DNA of 64,000 bases from Parapristionchus giblindavisi (lineage: Eukaryota > Nematoda > Chromadorea > Rhabditida > Diplogasteridae), in assembly GCA_943737045.1 (NCBI GenBank), contig CALSFV010000035.1, positions 372,001 to 436,000 on the forward strand, read 5' to 3'. The translations under genes and the position numbers were made by a program. Positions 14,746 through 26,700 of this stretch are shown piece by piece; position 1 is the stretch's first letter, and each line of letters starts with the position of its first letter. The notes beneath the pieces are model-generated. The model had not been told where the DNA came from and did no database searches. It was given only the letters and a program-made list of their open reading frames with translations.

Positions 14746-15143
14746 CAAGGGGGCTCTGTCGGCTCGTTTTGGCCATATGAGATGACAATAACATGACTAG
14801 ATTAAGTTCTCGATGGTGATTACAAATCTCTTTTTTGGGCTGCCTAGACGACCTGAGTTTCGAGAAAATCGATATTGAAATTCCAAGGGTCAATTCGAAA
14901 ATTTTCGGGGGGTAGTGCAGAAACATTTCGTATGAGTTGGTGAACTCATCTATCAACCTTCAAATGCACGACCCGTGTGGTGTAGTGGATAAGGTGTCCG
15001 CGTTACCTTTTGACTGTCACTGGTTCGATCCCTCTTGCAGCACTTTTTCTTTTGCTGATTTTCTTGAAGTCAAGATGAAACATCAAAAACTTTTTTTTTA
15101 AATCAAACAAAACATCAAAAAAACATCAAGATCAAAGATCATT
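14746..15143 (+). repeat. Left inverted arm of fold-back element 1
   Basis: This 398-bp arm pairs with 15218-15613. The match runs from the terminal CAAGGGG through the tRNA-like unit to GATCAAAGATCATT at 15130-15143, with scattered substitutions (for example GACAATAACATG against GGCAATATCATG). The divergence shows that the arms have been separate for some time. Confidence 0.88.
14971..15048 (+). ncRNA. tRNA-like Pol III unit, left arm (degenerate cloverleaf)
   Basis: The A box TGGTGTAGTGG at 14978-14988 fits TRGYNNARYGG and the B box GGTTCGATCCC at 15022-15032 fits GGTTCGANNCC. They lie 44 bp apart, the normal tRNA spacing, and are followed by a T5 run at 15044-15048 that could end Pol III transcription. 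The D-loop region (GTGGATAAGG) resembles tRNA-Arg. If T8 is 14978, the acceptor strands (ACCCGTG and TGCAGCA) do not pair, the T stem pairs at 3 of 5 positions, and the D and anticodon stems fail. I read it as a tRNA-derived Pol III promoter rather than a working tRNA gene. Confidence 0.6.
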
Positions 15144-15217
15144 CTTTTGATCATTTTGTTGTTAAAGTACGCACACGCTCTCACACAAAGCTATTCTTAC
15201 ATCTTGGTCAGGCAATG

Positions 15218-15613
15218 AATGATCTTTGATCTTGTTTTTTTTAAATGGTTTGTTAGATGTTTAAAAAAAGATTTTGATGTTTCATCTTGACATTAAGAAA
15301 ATCCTGCAAAAGAAAATGCTGCAAGAGGGATCGAACCAGTGACAGTCAAAAGGTAACACGGACACCTTATCCACTACACCACACGGGTCGTGCCTTCGAA
15401 GGTTGATAGGTGAGTTCACCAACTCATACGAAATGTTTGTGCACTACTCCCCGAAAATTTTCGAATTGACCCTTGGAATTTCAATATCGATTTTCTCGAA
15501 ACTCAGGTCGTCTAGGCAGCCCTAAAAAGAGACTCGTAATCACCATCGAGAACTTAATCTAGTCATGATATTGCCATCTCATATGGCCAAAACGAGCCGA
15601 CAGAGTCCCCTTG
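15218..15613 (-). repeat. Right inverted arm of fold-back element 1
   Basis: This is the inverted counterpart of 14746-15143. It begins AATGATCTTTGATC at 15218 and ends at the terminal CCCCTTG. It carries the second tRNA-like unit on the minus strand. Confidence 0.88.
15313..15388 (-). ncRNA. tRNA-like Pol III unit, right arm (minus strand)
   Basis: On the minus strand the A box (15371-15381) and B box (15327-15337) are identical to those of the left arm, while flanking positions differ (for example GTCCGTG against GTCCGCG). A T4 run at 15313-15316 is a possible weak terminator. The two units face each other across the loop, so transcripts would be convergent. The acceptor and anticodon stems do not form here either. 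Confidence 0.55.
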
Positions 15614-16900
15614 TGACATGAAAAATTTTCTGCTAGACCCAGCGTGTCATATACCAAACGAAATAGCAAAAAATTCTGAGTATGTTCTAACGTGCCATGT
15701 TGAACAACGGTCGCTCCAGCCGAATTAACAACATTGAACCATTCATTTTTAGCATTAAAGAATTCGTAACACGCCAATATTTTATCTAAACTTATCGTAG
15801 CATATACCACGTGAAAGAGCAAAAAAATCTGAATAATCTACACTTCAGTTCATGTCAAACTGTAATCTTGTGTTGATTCCACAATGCCCAAAGTACAAAA
15901 GTAGCTTTCACTCTGATAAGACCAAAAGAATACCTGACATGAAAAATTTTCTGCTAGACCCAGCGTGTCATATACCAAACGAAAGAGCAAAAAATTCTGA
16001 GTATTTTGCAACGTTCCATGTTGAACAACGGCCGCTCCAGCCGAATTAACAACATTGAACCATTCATTTTTAGCATTAAAGAATTCGTAACACGCCAATA
16101 TTTTATCTAAACTTATCGTAGCATATACCACGTGAAAGAGCAAAAAATTCTGAATAATCTACACTTCAGTTCATGTCAAACTGTAATCTTGTGTTGATTC
16201 CACAATGCCGAAAGTACAAAAGTAGCTTTCACTCTGAGAAGACCAAAAGAATACCTGACATGAAAAATTTTCTGCTAGACCCAGCGTGTCATATACCAAA
16301 CGAAAGAGCAAAAAATTCTGAGTATTTTGCAACGTTTCATGTTGAACAACGGCCACTTCAGCCGAATTAACAAAATTGAATTATGCATTTTTGGCAATAA
16401 AGAATTCGTGACACGTCAATGCTTTATCGAAACTTATCGTAGCATATACCACGTGAAAGAGCAAAAAAATCTGAATAATCTACACTTCAGTTCATGTCAA
16501 ACTGTAATCTTGTGTTGATTCCACAATGCCCAAAGTACAAAAGTAGCTTTCACTCTGATAAGACCAAAAGAATACCTGACATGAAAAATTTTCTGCTAGA
16601 CCCAGCGTGTCATATACCAAACGAAAGAGCAAAAAATTCTGAGTATTTTTCAACGTTCCATGTTGAACAACGGCCGCTCCAGCCGAATTAACAACATTGA
16701 ACCATTCATTTTTAGCATTAAAGAATTCGTAACACGCCAATATTTAATCTAAACTTATCGTAGCATATACCACGTGAAAGAGCAAAAAATTCTGAATAAT
16801 CTACACTTCAGTTCATGTCAAACTGTAATCTTGTGTTGATTCCACAATGCCGAAAGTACAAAAGTAGCTTTCACTCTGAGAAGACCAAAAGAATACCTGA
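15614..16900 (+). repeat. 321-bp satellite array, block 2
   Basis: After the 3-bp target duplication, 15617-16900 is exactly 4 x 321 bp of satellite, in phase with the preceding block and of the left-side monomer kinds (B with CGTAACACG, one A monomer near 16330-16500). It separates the two fold-back elements. Variants include AAATAGC and TATGTTCTAACG in the first monomer. Confidence 0.97.
16893..16900 (+). repeat. 8-bp target-site duplication, left copy
   Basis: ATACCTGA directly precedes the element; the same eight bases follow it at 18691-18698, after which the monomer resumes with CATGAAAAAT. The uninterrupted monomer has this octamer once. Confidence 0.92.
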
Positions 16901-17515
16901 TAGGGTTGCAAGAACGGGAGCGAAGTCTACGCACCCTATTCCCACCCCTCCCTTCTCTCTAGCAATCGCCTGTGAGAGGCACTCTCTCCCTTCCCAACTT
17001 CGTAATTTGACACACCATGGCCAGAGGTCGCGTAATTCCCGCACCTTTGCGGGAATTACGCAATCTCTCTCACCTCTCCCTTCCCCTATCACTGCTCTGT
17101 CTTCACTCCAGCCGCCTCACATTGAGGCACCCTCATTGAGGCGCGTTTGAAGACAATTTTAACTCCCCTCTCATCTGAGAGGTTAGCAGTCAACAGCAAA
17201 GTTGTAGCTCACATCGATCTGATTCTGATTCCTTGTTGGAAGAGTCGATACGATCAATACAGACAAAATGGCATTCGTTCTTCGGTTTCAGAGGGAAATC
17301 GGAACGATTAGCATTCACAATAATTATTGTTATGGACAATTGAATTTCTCTCAATGATCAGACTGATCAGATTATTGATTAACCGTGTCATTCTCCCAAT
17401 ATTCCATTTCAGTGATTCATTGTCTTGAGAGGGGCACCTCTCATCCACTCTCGTAGTTGTGAGTTTCTTTATGTCAGAACAATAACACTTCGCATACCGT
17501 AAGCAATCATCGGAT
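16901..17515 (+). repeat. Left inverted arm of fold-back element 2
   Basis: It pairs with 18099-18690, reaching GCAATCATCGGAT at its inner end. Differences between arms include CTTGTTGG against CTTTTTGG near 17235 and 18380, and small indels near the outer end. Confidence 0.88.
17030..17061. repeat. Perfect 13-bp stem hairpin inside the left arm
   Basis: GCGTAATTCCCGC (17030-17042), a 6-base loop ACCTTT, then GCGGGAATTACGC (17049-17061). This is a short secondary hairpin nested inside the much longer arm. Confidence 0.9.
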
Positions 17516-18098
17516 AGCAACAGTTGAGATTTTTCAGTTGAGAGCAACAGGAAATTTTTTTAATGAATCAAAAATATTTGAAAAAAAAAATATTTTTGTT
17601 TGGTTAAAAAGATATTTAAAAATTTAAACTCATTATTTTTATCCGAACAGTGGTAAAAACACTCATCCACGCAAACAACAGAATTCTGAAACGTGAAAAT
17701 TATGGTTCCATAACTTTAGATAATAATCTGTGAACGCTGTATTGTGGAGAAAATTCTACCGAATACCAGTTTTTCAGTCTGATTAATGTCATGATCCAAA
17801 CTGTGTAAATTCAAGATCCACATTAAAAACTTCTTCAAGACCAAAAAAATGATAAAAATGAGAATCATGTTATCTGAAATTGTCTTATTGCATTAATTTT
17901 TTGAGAAAATTTAATTTAAAATGATTTTGATTTTTTGGCATAGTTAAAGAATTTAAAACATTCAAAACAAAAAAAACCTAAACACAGACAAATTCTAAGA
18001 GTTCGAATTTCATTGAAAATAAATCTTGGTCATCTCGATTCACTCGACGAACATTCGGTTGCTGTTGACTTATCTACAGGTACAGTCTTGGATACTGT

Positions 18099-18690
18099 AT
18101 CCGATGATTGCTTACGGTATGCGAAGTGTTATTGTTCTGACATAAAGAAACTCACAACTACGAGAGTGGATGAGAGGTGCCCCTCTCAAGACAATGAATC
18201 ACTGAAATGGAATATTGGGAGAATGACACGGTTAATCAATAATCTGATCAGTCTGATCATTGAGAGAAATTCAATTGTCCATAACAATAATTATTGTGAA
18301 TGCTAATCGTTCCGATTTCCCTCTGAAACCGAAGAACGAATGCCATTTTGTTTGTATTGATCGTATCGACTCTTCCAAAAAGGAATCAGAATCAGATCGA
18401 TGTGAGCTACAACTTTGCTGTTGACTGCTAACCTCTTAGATGAGAGGGGAGTTATATATATCTTCAAACGTGACTCAATAAGGGTGCCTCAATGTGAGGC
18501 GGCTGGAGTGAAGACAGACCAGTGATAGGGGAAGGGAGAGGTGAGAGAGATTGCGTAATTTCCGCAAAGGTGCGGGAAATACGCGACCTCTGGCAGTCTC
18601 TCTTCTCTCGTGCGGGAAATAACGAGAGAGGGGCAAGAGATGGGAAGAGGGCGCGGTAAATTCGATTATGCTTACGCAACGGCAACCCTA
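18099..18690 (-). repeat. Right inverted arm of fold-back element 2
   Basis: Inverted counterpart of 16901-17515, from ATCCGATGATTGC at 18099 to the terminal GCAACCCTA. The nested hairpin recurs at 18553-18584, where 11 of 13 stem positions still pair. Confidence 0.88.
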
Positions 18691-19088
18691 ATACCTGACA
18701 TGAAAAATTTTCTGCTAGACCCAGCGTGTCATATACCAAACGAAAGAGCAAAAAATTCTGAGTATTTTGCTCGTTCCCATTTTGAACAACGGCCACTTCA
18801 GCCGAATTAACACAATTGAATTATGCATTTTTGGCAATAAAGAATTCGTGACACGTCAATGCTTTATCGAAACTTATCGTAGCATATACCACGTGAAAGA
18901 GCAAAAAAATCTGAATAATCTACACTTCAGTTCATGTCAAACTGTAATCTTGTGTTGATTCCACAATGCCCAAAGTACAAAAGTAGCTTTCACTCTGATA
19001 AGACCAAAAGAATACCTGACATGAAAAATTTTCTTGCTAGACCCAGCGTGTCATATACCAAACGAAAGAGCAAAAAATTCTGAGTATT

Positions 19089-21825
19089 TTGCAACGTTCC
19101 ATGTTGAACAACGGCCGCTTCAGCCGAATTAACAAAATTGAATTATGCATTTTTGGCAATAAAGAATTCGTGACACGTCAATGCTTTATCGAAACTTATC
19201 GTAGCATATACCACGTGAAAGAGCAAAAAATTCTGAATAATCTACACTTCAGTTCATGTCAAACTGTAATCTTGTGTTGATTCCACAATGCCCAAAGTAC
19301 AAAAGTAGCTTTCACTCTGATAAGACCAAAAGAATACCTGACATGAAAAATTTTCTGCTAGACCCAGCGTGTCATATACCAAACGAAAGAGCAAAAAATT
19401 CTGAGTATTTTGCAACGTTCCATGTTGAACAACGGCCGCTCCAGCCGAATTAACAACATTGAACCATGCATTTTTAGCATTAAAGAATTCGCGACACGCC
19501 AATATTTAATCTACACTTATCGTAGCATATACCACGTGAAAGAGCAAAAACTTCTGAATAATCTACACTTCAGTTCATGTCAAACTGTAATCTTGTGTTG
19601 ATTCCACAATGCCCAAAGTACAAAAGTAGCTTTCACTCTGATAAGAGCAAAAGAATACCTGACATGAAAAATTTTCTGCTAGACCCAGCGTGTCATATAC
19701 CAAACGAAAGAGCAAAAAATTCTGAGTATTTTGCAACGTTCCATGTTGAACAACGGCCACTTCAGCCGAATTAACAAAATTGAATTATGCATTTTTGGCA
19801 ATAAAGAATTCGTGACACGTCAATGCTTTATCGAAACTTATCGTAGCATATACCACGTGAAAGAGCAAAAAAATCTGAATAATCTACACTTCAGTTCATG
19901 TCAAACTGTAATCTTGTGTTGATTCCACAATGCCCAAAGTACAAAAGTAGCTTTCACTCTGATAAGACCAAAAGAATACCTGACATGAAAAATTTTCTTG
20001 CTAGACCCAGCGTGTCATATACCAAACGAAAGAGCAAAAAATTCTGAGTATTTTTGCAACGTTCCATGTTGAACAACGGCCGCTTCAGCCGAATTAACAA
20101 AATTGAATTATGCATTTTTGGCAATAAAGAATTCGTGACACGTCAATGCTTTATCGAAACTTATCGTAGCATATACCACGTGAAAGAGCAAAAAATTCTG
20201 AATAATCTACACTTCAGTTCATGTCAAACTGTAATCTTGTGTTGATTCCACAATGCCCAAAGTACAAAAGTAGCTTTCACTCTGATAAGACCAAAAGAAT
20301 ACCTGACATGAAAAATTTTCTGCTAGACCCAGCGTGTCATATACCAAACGAAAGAGCAAAAAATTCTGAGTATTTTGCAACGTTCCATGTTGAACAACGG
20401 CCGCTCCAGCCGAATTAACAACATTGAACCATGCATTTTTAGCATTAAAGAATTCGCGACACGCCAATATTTAATCTACACTTATCGTAGCATATACCAC
20501 GTGAAAGAGCAAAAACTTCTGAATAATCTACACTTCAGTTCATGTCAAACTGTAATCTTGTGTTGATTCCACAATGCCCAAAGTACAAAAGTAGCTTTCA
20601 CTCTGATAAGAGCAAAAGAATACCTGACATGAAAAATTTTCTGCTAGACCCAGCGTGTCATATACCAAACGAAAGAGCAAAAAATTCTGAGTATTTTGCA
20701 ACGTTCCATGTTGAACAACGGCCACTTCAGCCGAATTAACAAAATTGAATTATGCATTTTTGGCAATAAAGAATTCGTGACACGTCAATGCTTTATCGAA
20801 ACTTATCGTAGCATATACCACGTGAAAGAGCAAAAAAATCTGAATAATCTACACTTCAGTTCATGTCAAACTGTAATCTTGTGTTGATTCCACAATGCCC
20901 AAAGTACAAAAGTAGCTTTCACTCTGATAAGACCAAAAGAATACCTGACATGAAAAATTTTCTTGCTAGACCCAGCGTGTCATATACCAAACGAAAGAGC
21001 AAAAAATTCTGAGTATTTTTGCAACGTTCCATGTTGAACAACGGCCGCTTCAGCCGAATTAACAAAATTGAATTATGCATTTTTGGCAATAAAGAATTCG
21101 TGACACGTCAATGCTTTATCGAAACTTATCGTAGCATATACCACGTGAAAGAGCAAAAAATTCTGAATAATCTACACTTCAGTTCATGTCAAACTGTAAT
21201 CTTGTGTTGATTCCACAATGCCCAAAGTACAAAAGTAGCTTTCACTCTGATAAGACCAAAAGAATACCTGACATGAAAAATTTTCTGCTAGACCCAGCGT
21301 GTCATATACCAAACGAAAGAGCAAAAAATTCTGAGTATTTTGCAACGTTCCATGTTGAACAACGGCCGCTCCAGCCGAATTAACAACATTGAACCATGCA
21401 TTTTTAGCATTAAAGAATTCGCGACACGCCAATATTTAATCTACACTTATCGTAGCATATACCACGTGAAAGAGCAAAAACTTCTGAATAATCTACACTT
21501 CAGTTCATGTCAAACTGTAATCTTGTGTTGATTCCACAATGCCCAAAGTACAAAAGTAGCTTTCACTCTGATAAGAGCAAAAGAATACCTGACATGAAAA
21601 ATTTTCTGCTAGACCCAGCGTGTCATATACCAAACGAAAGAGCAAAAAATTCTGAGTATTTTGCAACGTTCCATGTTGAACAACGGCCACTTCAGCCGAA
21701 TTAACAAAATTGAATTATGCATTTTTGGCAATAAAGAATTCGTGACACGTCAATGCTTTATCGAAACTTATCGTAGCATATACCACGTGAAAGAGCAAAA
21801 AATTCTGAATAATCTACACTTCAGT
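19089..21825 (+). repeat. 3-monomer (965-bp) higher-order repeat, about three copies
   Basis: Copies start near 19089, 20054 and 21019. Each holds an A monomer with GGCCGCTTCAG, a B monomer with CGCGACACG, and an A monomer followed by ATAAGAGC and then an extra T in TTTTCTTGCTAG. The extra T, plus TATTTTTGC in the second and third copies, gives 965 rather than 963 bp. Confidence 0.88.
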
Positions 21826-23751
21826 TCATGTCAAACTGTAATCTTGTGTTGATTCCACAATGCCCAAAGTACAAAAGTAGCTTTCACTCTGATAAGACCA
21901 AAAGAATACCTGACATGAAAAATTTTCTGCTAGACCCAGCGTGTCATATACCAAACGAAAGAGCAAAAAATTCTGAGTATTTTGCAACGTTCCATGTTGA
22001 ACAACGGCCGCTCCAGCCGAATTAACAACATTGAACCATGCATTTTTAGCATTAAAGAATTCGCGACACGCCAATATTTAATCTACACTTATCGTAGCAT
22101 ATACCACGTGAAAGAGCAAAAACTTCTGAATAATCTACACTTCAGTTCATGTCAAACTGTAATCTTGTGTTGATTCCACAATGCCCAAAGTACAAAAGTA
22201 GCTTTCACTCTGATAAGAGCAAAAGAATACCTGACATGAAAAATTTTCTGCTAGACCCAGCGTGTCATATACCAAACGAAAGAGCAAAAAATTCTGAGTA
22301 TTTTGCAACGTTCCATGTTGAACAACGGCCACTTCAGCCGAATTAACAAAATTGAATTATGCATTTTTGGCAATAAAGAATTCGTGACACGTCAATGCTT
22401 TATCGAAACTTATCGTAGCATATACCACGTGAAAGAGCAAAAAAATCTGAATAATCTACACTTCAGTTCATGTCAAACTGTAATCTTGTGTTGATTCCAC
22501 AATGCCCAAAGTACAAAAGTAGCTTTCACTCTGATAAGACCAAAAGAATACCTGACATGAAAAATTTTCTGCTAGACCCAGCGTGTCATATACCAAACGA
22601 AAGAGCAAAAAATTCTGAGTATTTTGCAACGTTCCATGTTGAACAACGGCCACTTCAGCCGAATTAACAAAATTGAATTATGCATTTTTGGCAATAAAGA
22701 ATTCGTGACACGTCAATGCTTTATCGAAACTTATCGTAGCATATACCACGTGAAAGAGCAAAAAATTCTGAATAATCTACACTTCAGTTCATGTCAAACT
22801 GTAATCTTGTGTTGATTCCACAATGCCCAAAGTACAAAAGTAGCTTTCACTCTGATAAGACCAAAAGAATACCTGACATGAAAAATTTTCTGCTAGACCC
22901 AGCGTGTCATATACCAAACGAAAGAGCAAAAAATTCTGAGTATTTTGCAACGTTCCATGTTGAACAACGGCCGCTCCAGCCGAATTAACAACATTGAACC
23001 ATGCATTTTTAGCATTAAAGAATTCGCGACACGCCAATATTTAATCTACACTTATCGTAGCATATACCACGTGAAAGAGCAAAAACTTCTGAATAATCTA
23101 CACTTCAGTTCATGTCAAACTGTAATCTTGTGTTGATTCCACAATGCCCAAAGTACAAAAGTAGCTTTCACTCTGATAAGAGCAAAAGAATACCTGACAT
23201 GAAAAATTTTCTGCTAGACCCAGCGTGTCATATACCAAACGAAAGAGCAAAAAATTCTGAGTATTTTGCTCGTTCCCATGTTGAACAACGGCCGCTCCAG
23301 CCGAATTAACAACATTGAACCATGCATTTTTAGCATTACAGAATTCGTGACACGCCAATATTTAATCTAAACTTATCGTAGCATATACCACGAGAAAGAG
23401 CAAAAAATTCTGAATAATCTACACTTCAGTTCATGTCAAACTGTAATCTTGTGTTCATTCCACAATGCCCAAAGTACAAAAGTAGCTTTCACTCTGATAA
23501 GACCAAAAGAATACCTGACATGAAAAATTTTCTGCTAGACCCAGCGTGTCATATACCAAACGAAAGAGCAAAAAATTCTGAGTATTTTGCAACGTTCCAT
23601 GTTGAACAACGGCCACTTCAGCCGAATTAACAAAATTGAATTATGCATTTTTGGCAATAAAGAATTCGTGACACGTCAATGCTTTATCGAAACTTATCGT
23701 AGCATATACCACGTGAAAGAGCAAAAAATTCTGAATAATCTACACTTCAGT

Positions 23752-26700
23752 TCATGTCAAACTGTAATCTTGTGTTGATTCCACAATGCCCAAAGTACAA
23801 AAGTAGCTTTCACTCTGATAAGACCAAAAGAATACCTGACATGAAAAATTTTCTGCTAGACCCAGCGTGTCATATACCAAACGAAAGAGCAAAAAATTCT
23901 GAGTATTTTGCAACGTTCCATGTTGAACAACGGCAGCTCCAGCCGAATTAACAACATTGAACCATGCATTTTTAGCATTAAAGAATTCGTGACACGCCAA
24001 TATTTAATCTAAACTTATCGTAGCATATACCACGTGAAAGAGCAAAAACTTCTGAATAATCTACACTTCAGTTCATGTCAAACTGTAATCTTGTGTTGAT
24101 TCCACAATGCCCAAAGTACAAAAGTAGCTTTCACTCTGATAAGACCAAAAGAATACCTGACATGAAAAATTTTCTGCTAGACCCAGCGTGTCATATACCA
24201 AACGAAAGAGCAAAAAATTCTGAGTAATTTGCTCGTTCCCATGTTGAACAACGGCCGCTCCAGCCGAATTAACAACATTGAACCATGCATTTTTAGCATT
24301 AAAGAATTCGTGACACGCCAATATTTAATCTAAACTTATCGTAGCATATACCACGTGAAAGAGCAAAAAATTCTGAATAATCTACACTTCAGTTCATGTC
24401 AAACTGTAATCTTCTGTTGATTCCACAATGTCCAAAGTACAAAAGTAGCTTTCACTCTGATAAGACCAAAAGAATACCTGACATGAAAAGTTTTCTGCTA
24501 GACCCAGCATGTCATATGCCAAACGAAAGAGCAAAAAATTCTGAGTATTTTGCAACGTTCCATATTGAACAACGGCCGCTCCAGCCGAATTAACAACATT
24601 GAACCATGCATTTTTAGCATTAAAGAATTCGTGACACGCCAATATTTAATCTAAACTTATCGTAGCATATACCACGTGAAAGAGCAAAAACTTCTGAATA
24701 ATCTACACTTCAGTTCATGTCAAACTGTAATCTTGTGTTGATTCCACAATGCCCAAAGTACAAAAGTAGCTTTCACTCTGATAAGACCAAAAGAATACCT
24801 GACATGAAAAATTTTCTGCTAGACCCAGCGTGTCATATACCAAACGAAAGAGCAAAAAATTCTGAGTATTTTGCAACGTTCCATGTTGAACAACGGCCGC
24901 TCCAGCCGAATTAACAACATTGAACCATGCATTTTTAGCATTAAAGAATTCGCGACACGCCAATATTTAATCTACACTTATCGTAGCATATACCACGTGA
25001 AAGAGCAAAAACTTCTGAATAATCTACACTTCAGTTCATGTCAAACTGTAATCTTGTGTTGATTCCACAATGCCCAAAGTACAAAAGTAGCTTTCACTCT
25101 GATAAGACCAAAAGAATACCTGACATGAAAAATTTTCTGCTAGACCCAGCGTGTCATATACCAAACGAAAGAGCAAAAAATTCTGAGTATTTTTGCAACG
25201 TTCCATGTTGAACAACGGCCACTTCAGCCGAATTAACAAAATTGAATTATGCATTTTTGGCAATAAAGAATTCGTGACACGTCAATGCTTTATCGAAACT
25301 TATCGTAGCATATACCACGTGAAAGAGCAAAAAAATCTGAATAATCTACACTTCAGTTCATGTCAAACTGTAATCTTGTGTTGATTCCACAATGCCCAAA
25401 GTACAAAAGTAGCTTTCACTCTGATAAGACCAAAAGAATACCTGACATGAAAAATTTTCTTGCTAGACCCAGCGTGTCATATACCAAACGAAAGAGCAAA
25501 AAATTCTGAGTATTTTTGCAACGTTCCATGTTGAACAACGGCCGCTTCAGCCGAATTAACAAAATTGAATTATGCATTTTTGGCAATAAAGAATTCGTGA
25601 CACGTCAATGCTTTATCGAAACTTATCGTAGCATATACCACGTGAAAGAGCAAAAAATTCTGAATAATCTACACTTCAGTTCATGTCAAACTGTAATCTT
25701 GTGTTGATTCCACAATGCCCAAAGTACAAAAGTAGCTTTCACTCTGATAAGACCAAAAGAATACCTGACATGAAAAATTTTCTGCTAGACCCAGCGTGTC
25801 ATATACCAAACGAAAGAGCAAAAAATTCTGAGTATTTTGCAACGTTCCATGTTGAACAACGGCCGCTCCAGCCGAATTAACAACATTGAACCATGCATTT
25901 TTAGCATTAAAGAATTCGCGACACGCCAATATTTAATCTACACTTATCGTAGCATATACCACGTGAAAGAGCAAAAACTTCTGAATAATCTACACTTCAG
26001 TTCATGTCAAACTGTAATCTTGTGTTGATTCCACAATGCCCAAAGTACAAAAGTAGCTTTCACTCTGATAAGAGCAAAAGAATACCTGACATGAAAAATT
26101 TTCTGCTAGACCCAGCGTGTCATATACCAAACGAAAGAGCAAAAAATTCTGAGTATTTTGCAACGTTCCATGTTGAACAACGGCCACTTCAGCCGAATTA
26201 ACAAAATTGAATTATGCATTTTTGGCAATAAAGAATTCGTGACACGTCAATGCTTTATCGAAACTTATCGTAGCATATACCACGTGAAAGAGCAAAAAAT
26301 TCTGAATAATCTACACTTCAGTTCATGTCAAACTGTAATCTTGTGTTGATTCCACAATGCCCAAAGTACAAAAGTAGCTTTCACTCTGATAAGACCAAAA
26401 GAATACCTGACATGAAAAATTTTCTGCTAGACCCAGCGTGTCATATACCAAACGAAAGAGCAAAAAATTCTGAGTATTTTGCAACGTTCCATGTTGAACA
26501 ACGGCCGCTCCAGCCGAATTAACAACATTGAACCATGCATTTTTAGCATTAAAGAATTCGCGACACGCCAATATTTAATCTACACTTATCGTAGCATATA
26601 CCACGTGAAAGAGCAAAAACTTCTGAATAATCTACACTTCAGTTCATGTCAAACTGTAATCTTGTGTTGATTCCACAATGCCCAAAGTACAAAAGTAGCT

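Larger units (their letters stand above)
14746..15613. mobile_element. Fold-back TIR element with tRNA-like Pol III promoters in both arms
   Basis: An 868-bp insertion interrupts a monomer. It begins CAAGGGGGCTCTGTCGGCTC and ends with the inverse (CAGAGTCCCCTTG). The inverted arms run 14746-15143 and 15218-15613 and are close to complementary throughout; the loop is 15144-15217. The satellite reads AATACCTGA on the left and TGACATGAAA on the right, so the target duplication is best read as TGA (14743-14745 and 15614-15616). No transposase frame is seen, so the element is non-autonomous. Ends of this type with a 3-bp duplication do not point clearly to one superfamily. Each arm carries an A box and B box facing the centre. 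Confidence 0.85.
16901..18690. mobile_element. hAT-like non-autonomous fold-back element
   Basis: A 1790-bp insertion with termini TAGGGTTGC and GCAACCCTA and an 8-bp duplication (ATACCTGA). A TAGGG-type terminus with an 8-bp duplication is typical of the hAT superfamily (Ac-like ends). Long inverted arms run 16901-17515 and 18099-18690. The arms match closely inside, from about 17020 inward, but the outermost ~100 bp beyond the tips have diverged. The central 17516-18098 is very AT-rich and I see no gene in it. There is no transposase. A frame of about 68 codons ending NNNYCEC is open in both arms, but it is simply the same arm read twice and has no recognisable domain. Confidence 0.88.

Noticed and set aside
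14971..15043. Functional tRNA-Arg gene
   Set aside because: A and B boxes fit, but acceptor, D and anticodon stems do not pair, so only a tRNA-derived promoter is claimed.
17308..18306. Mirrored ~68-codon frame in both arms of fold-back element 2 as a real protein
   Set aside because: Both copies are the same inverted arm, the upstream parts differ, and no domain is recognisable.
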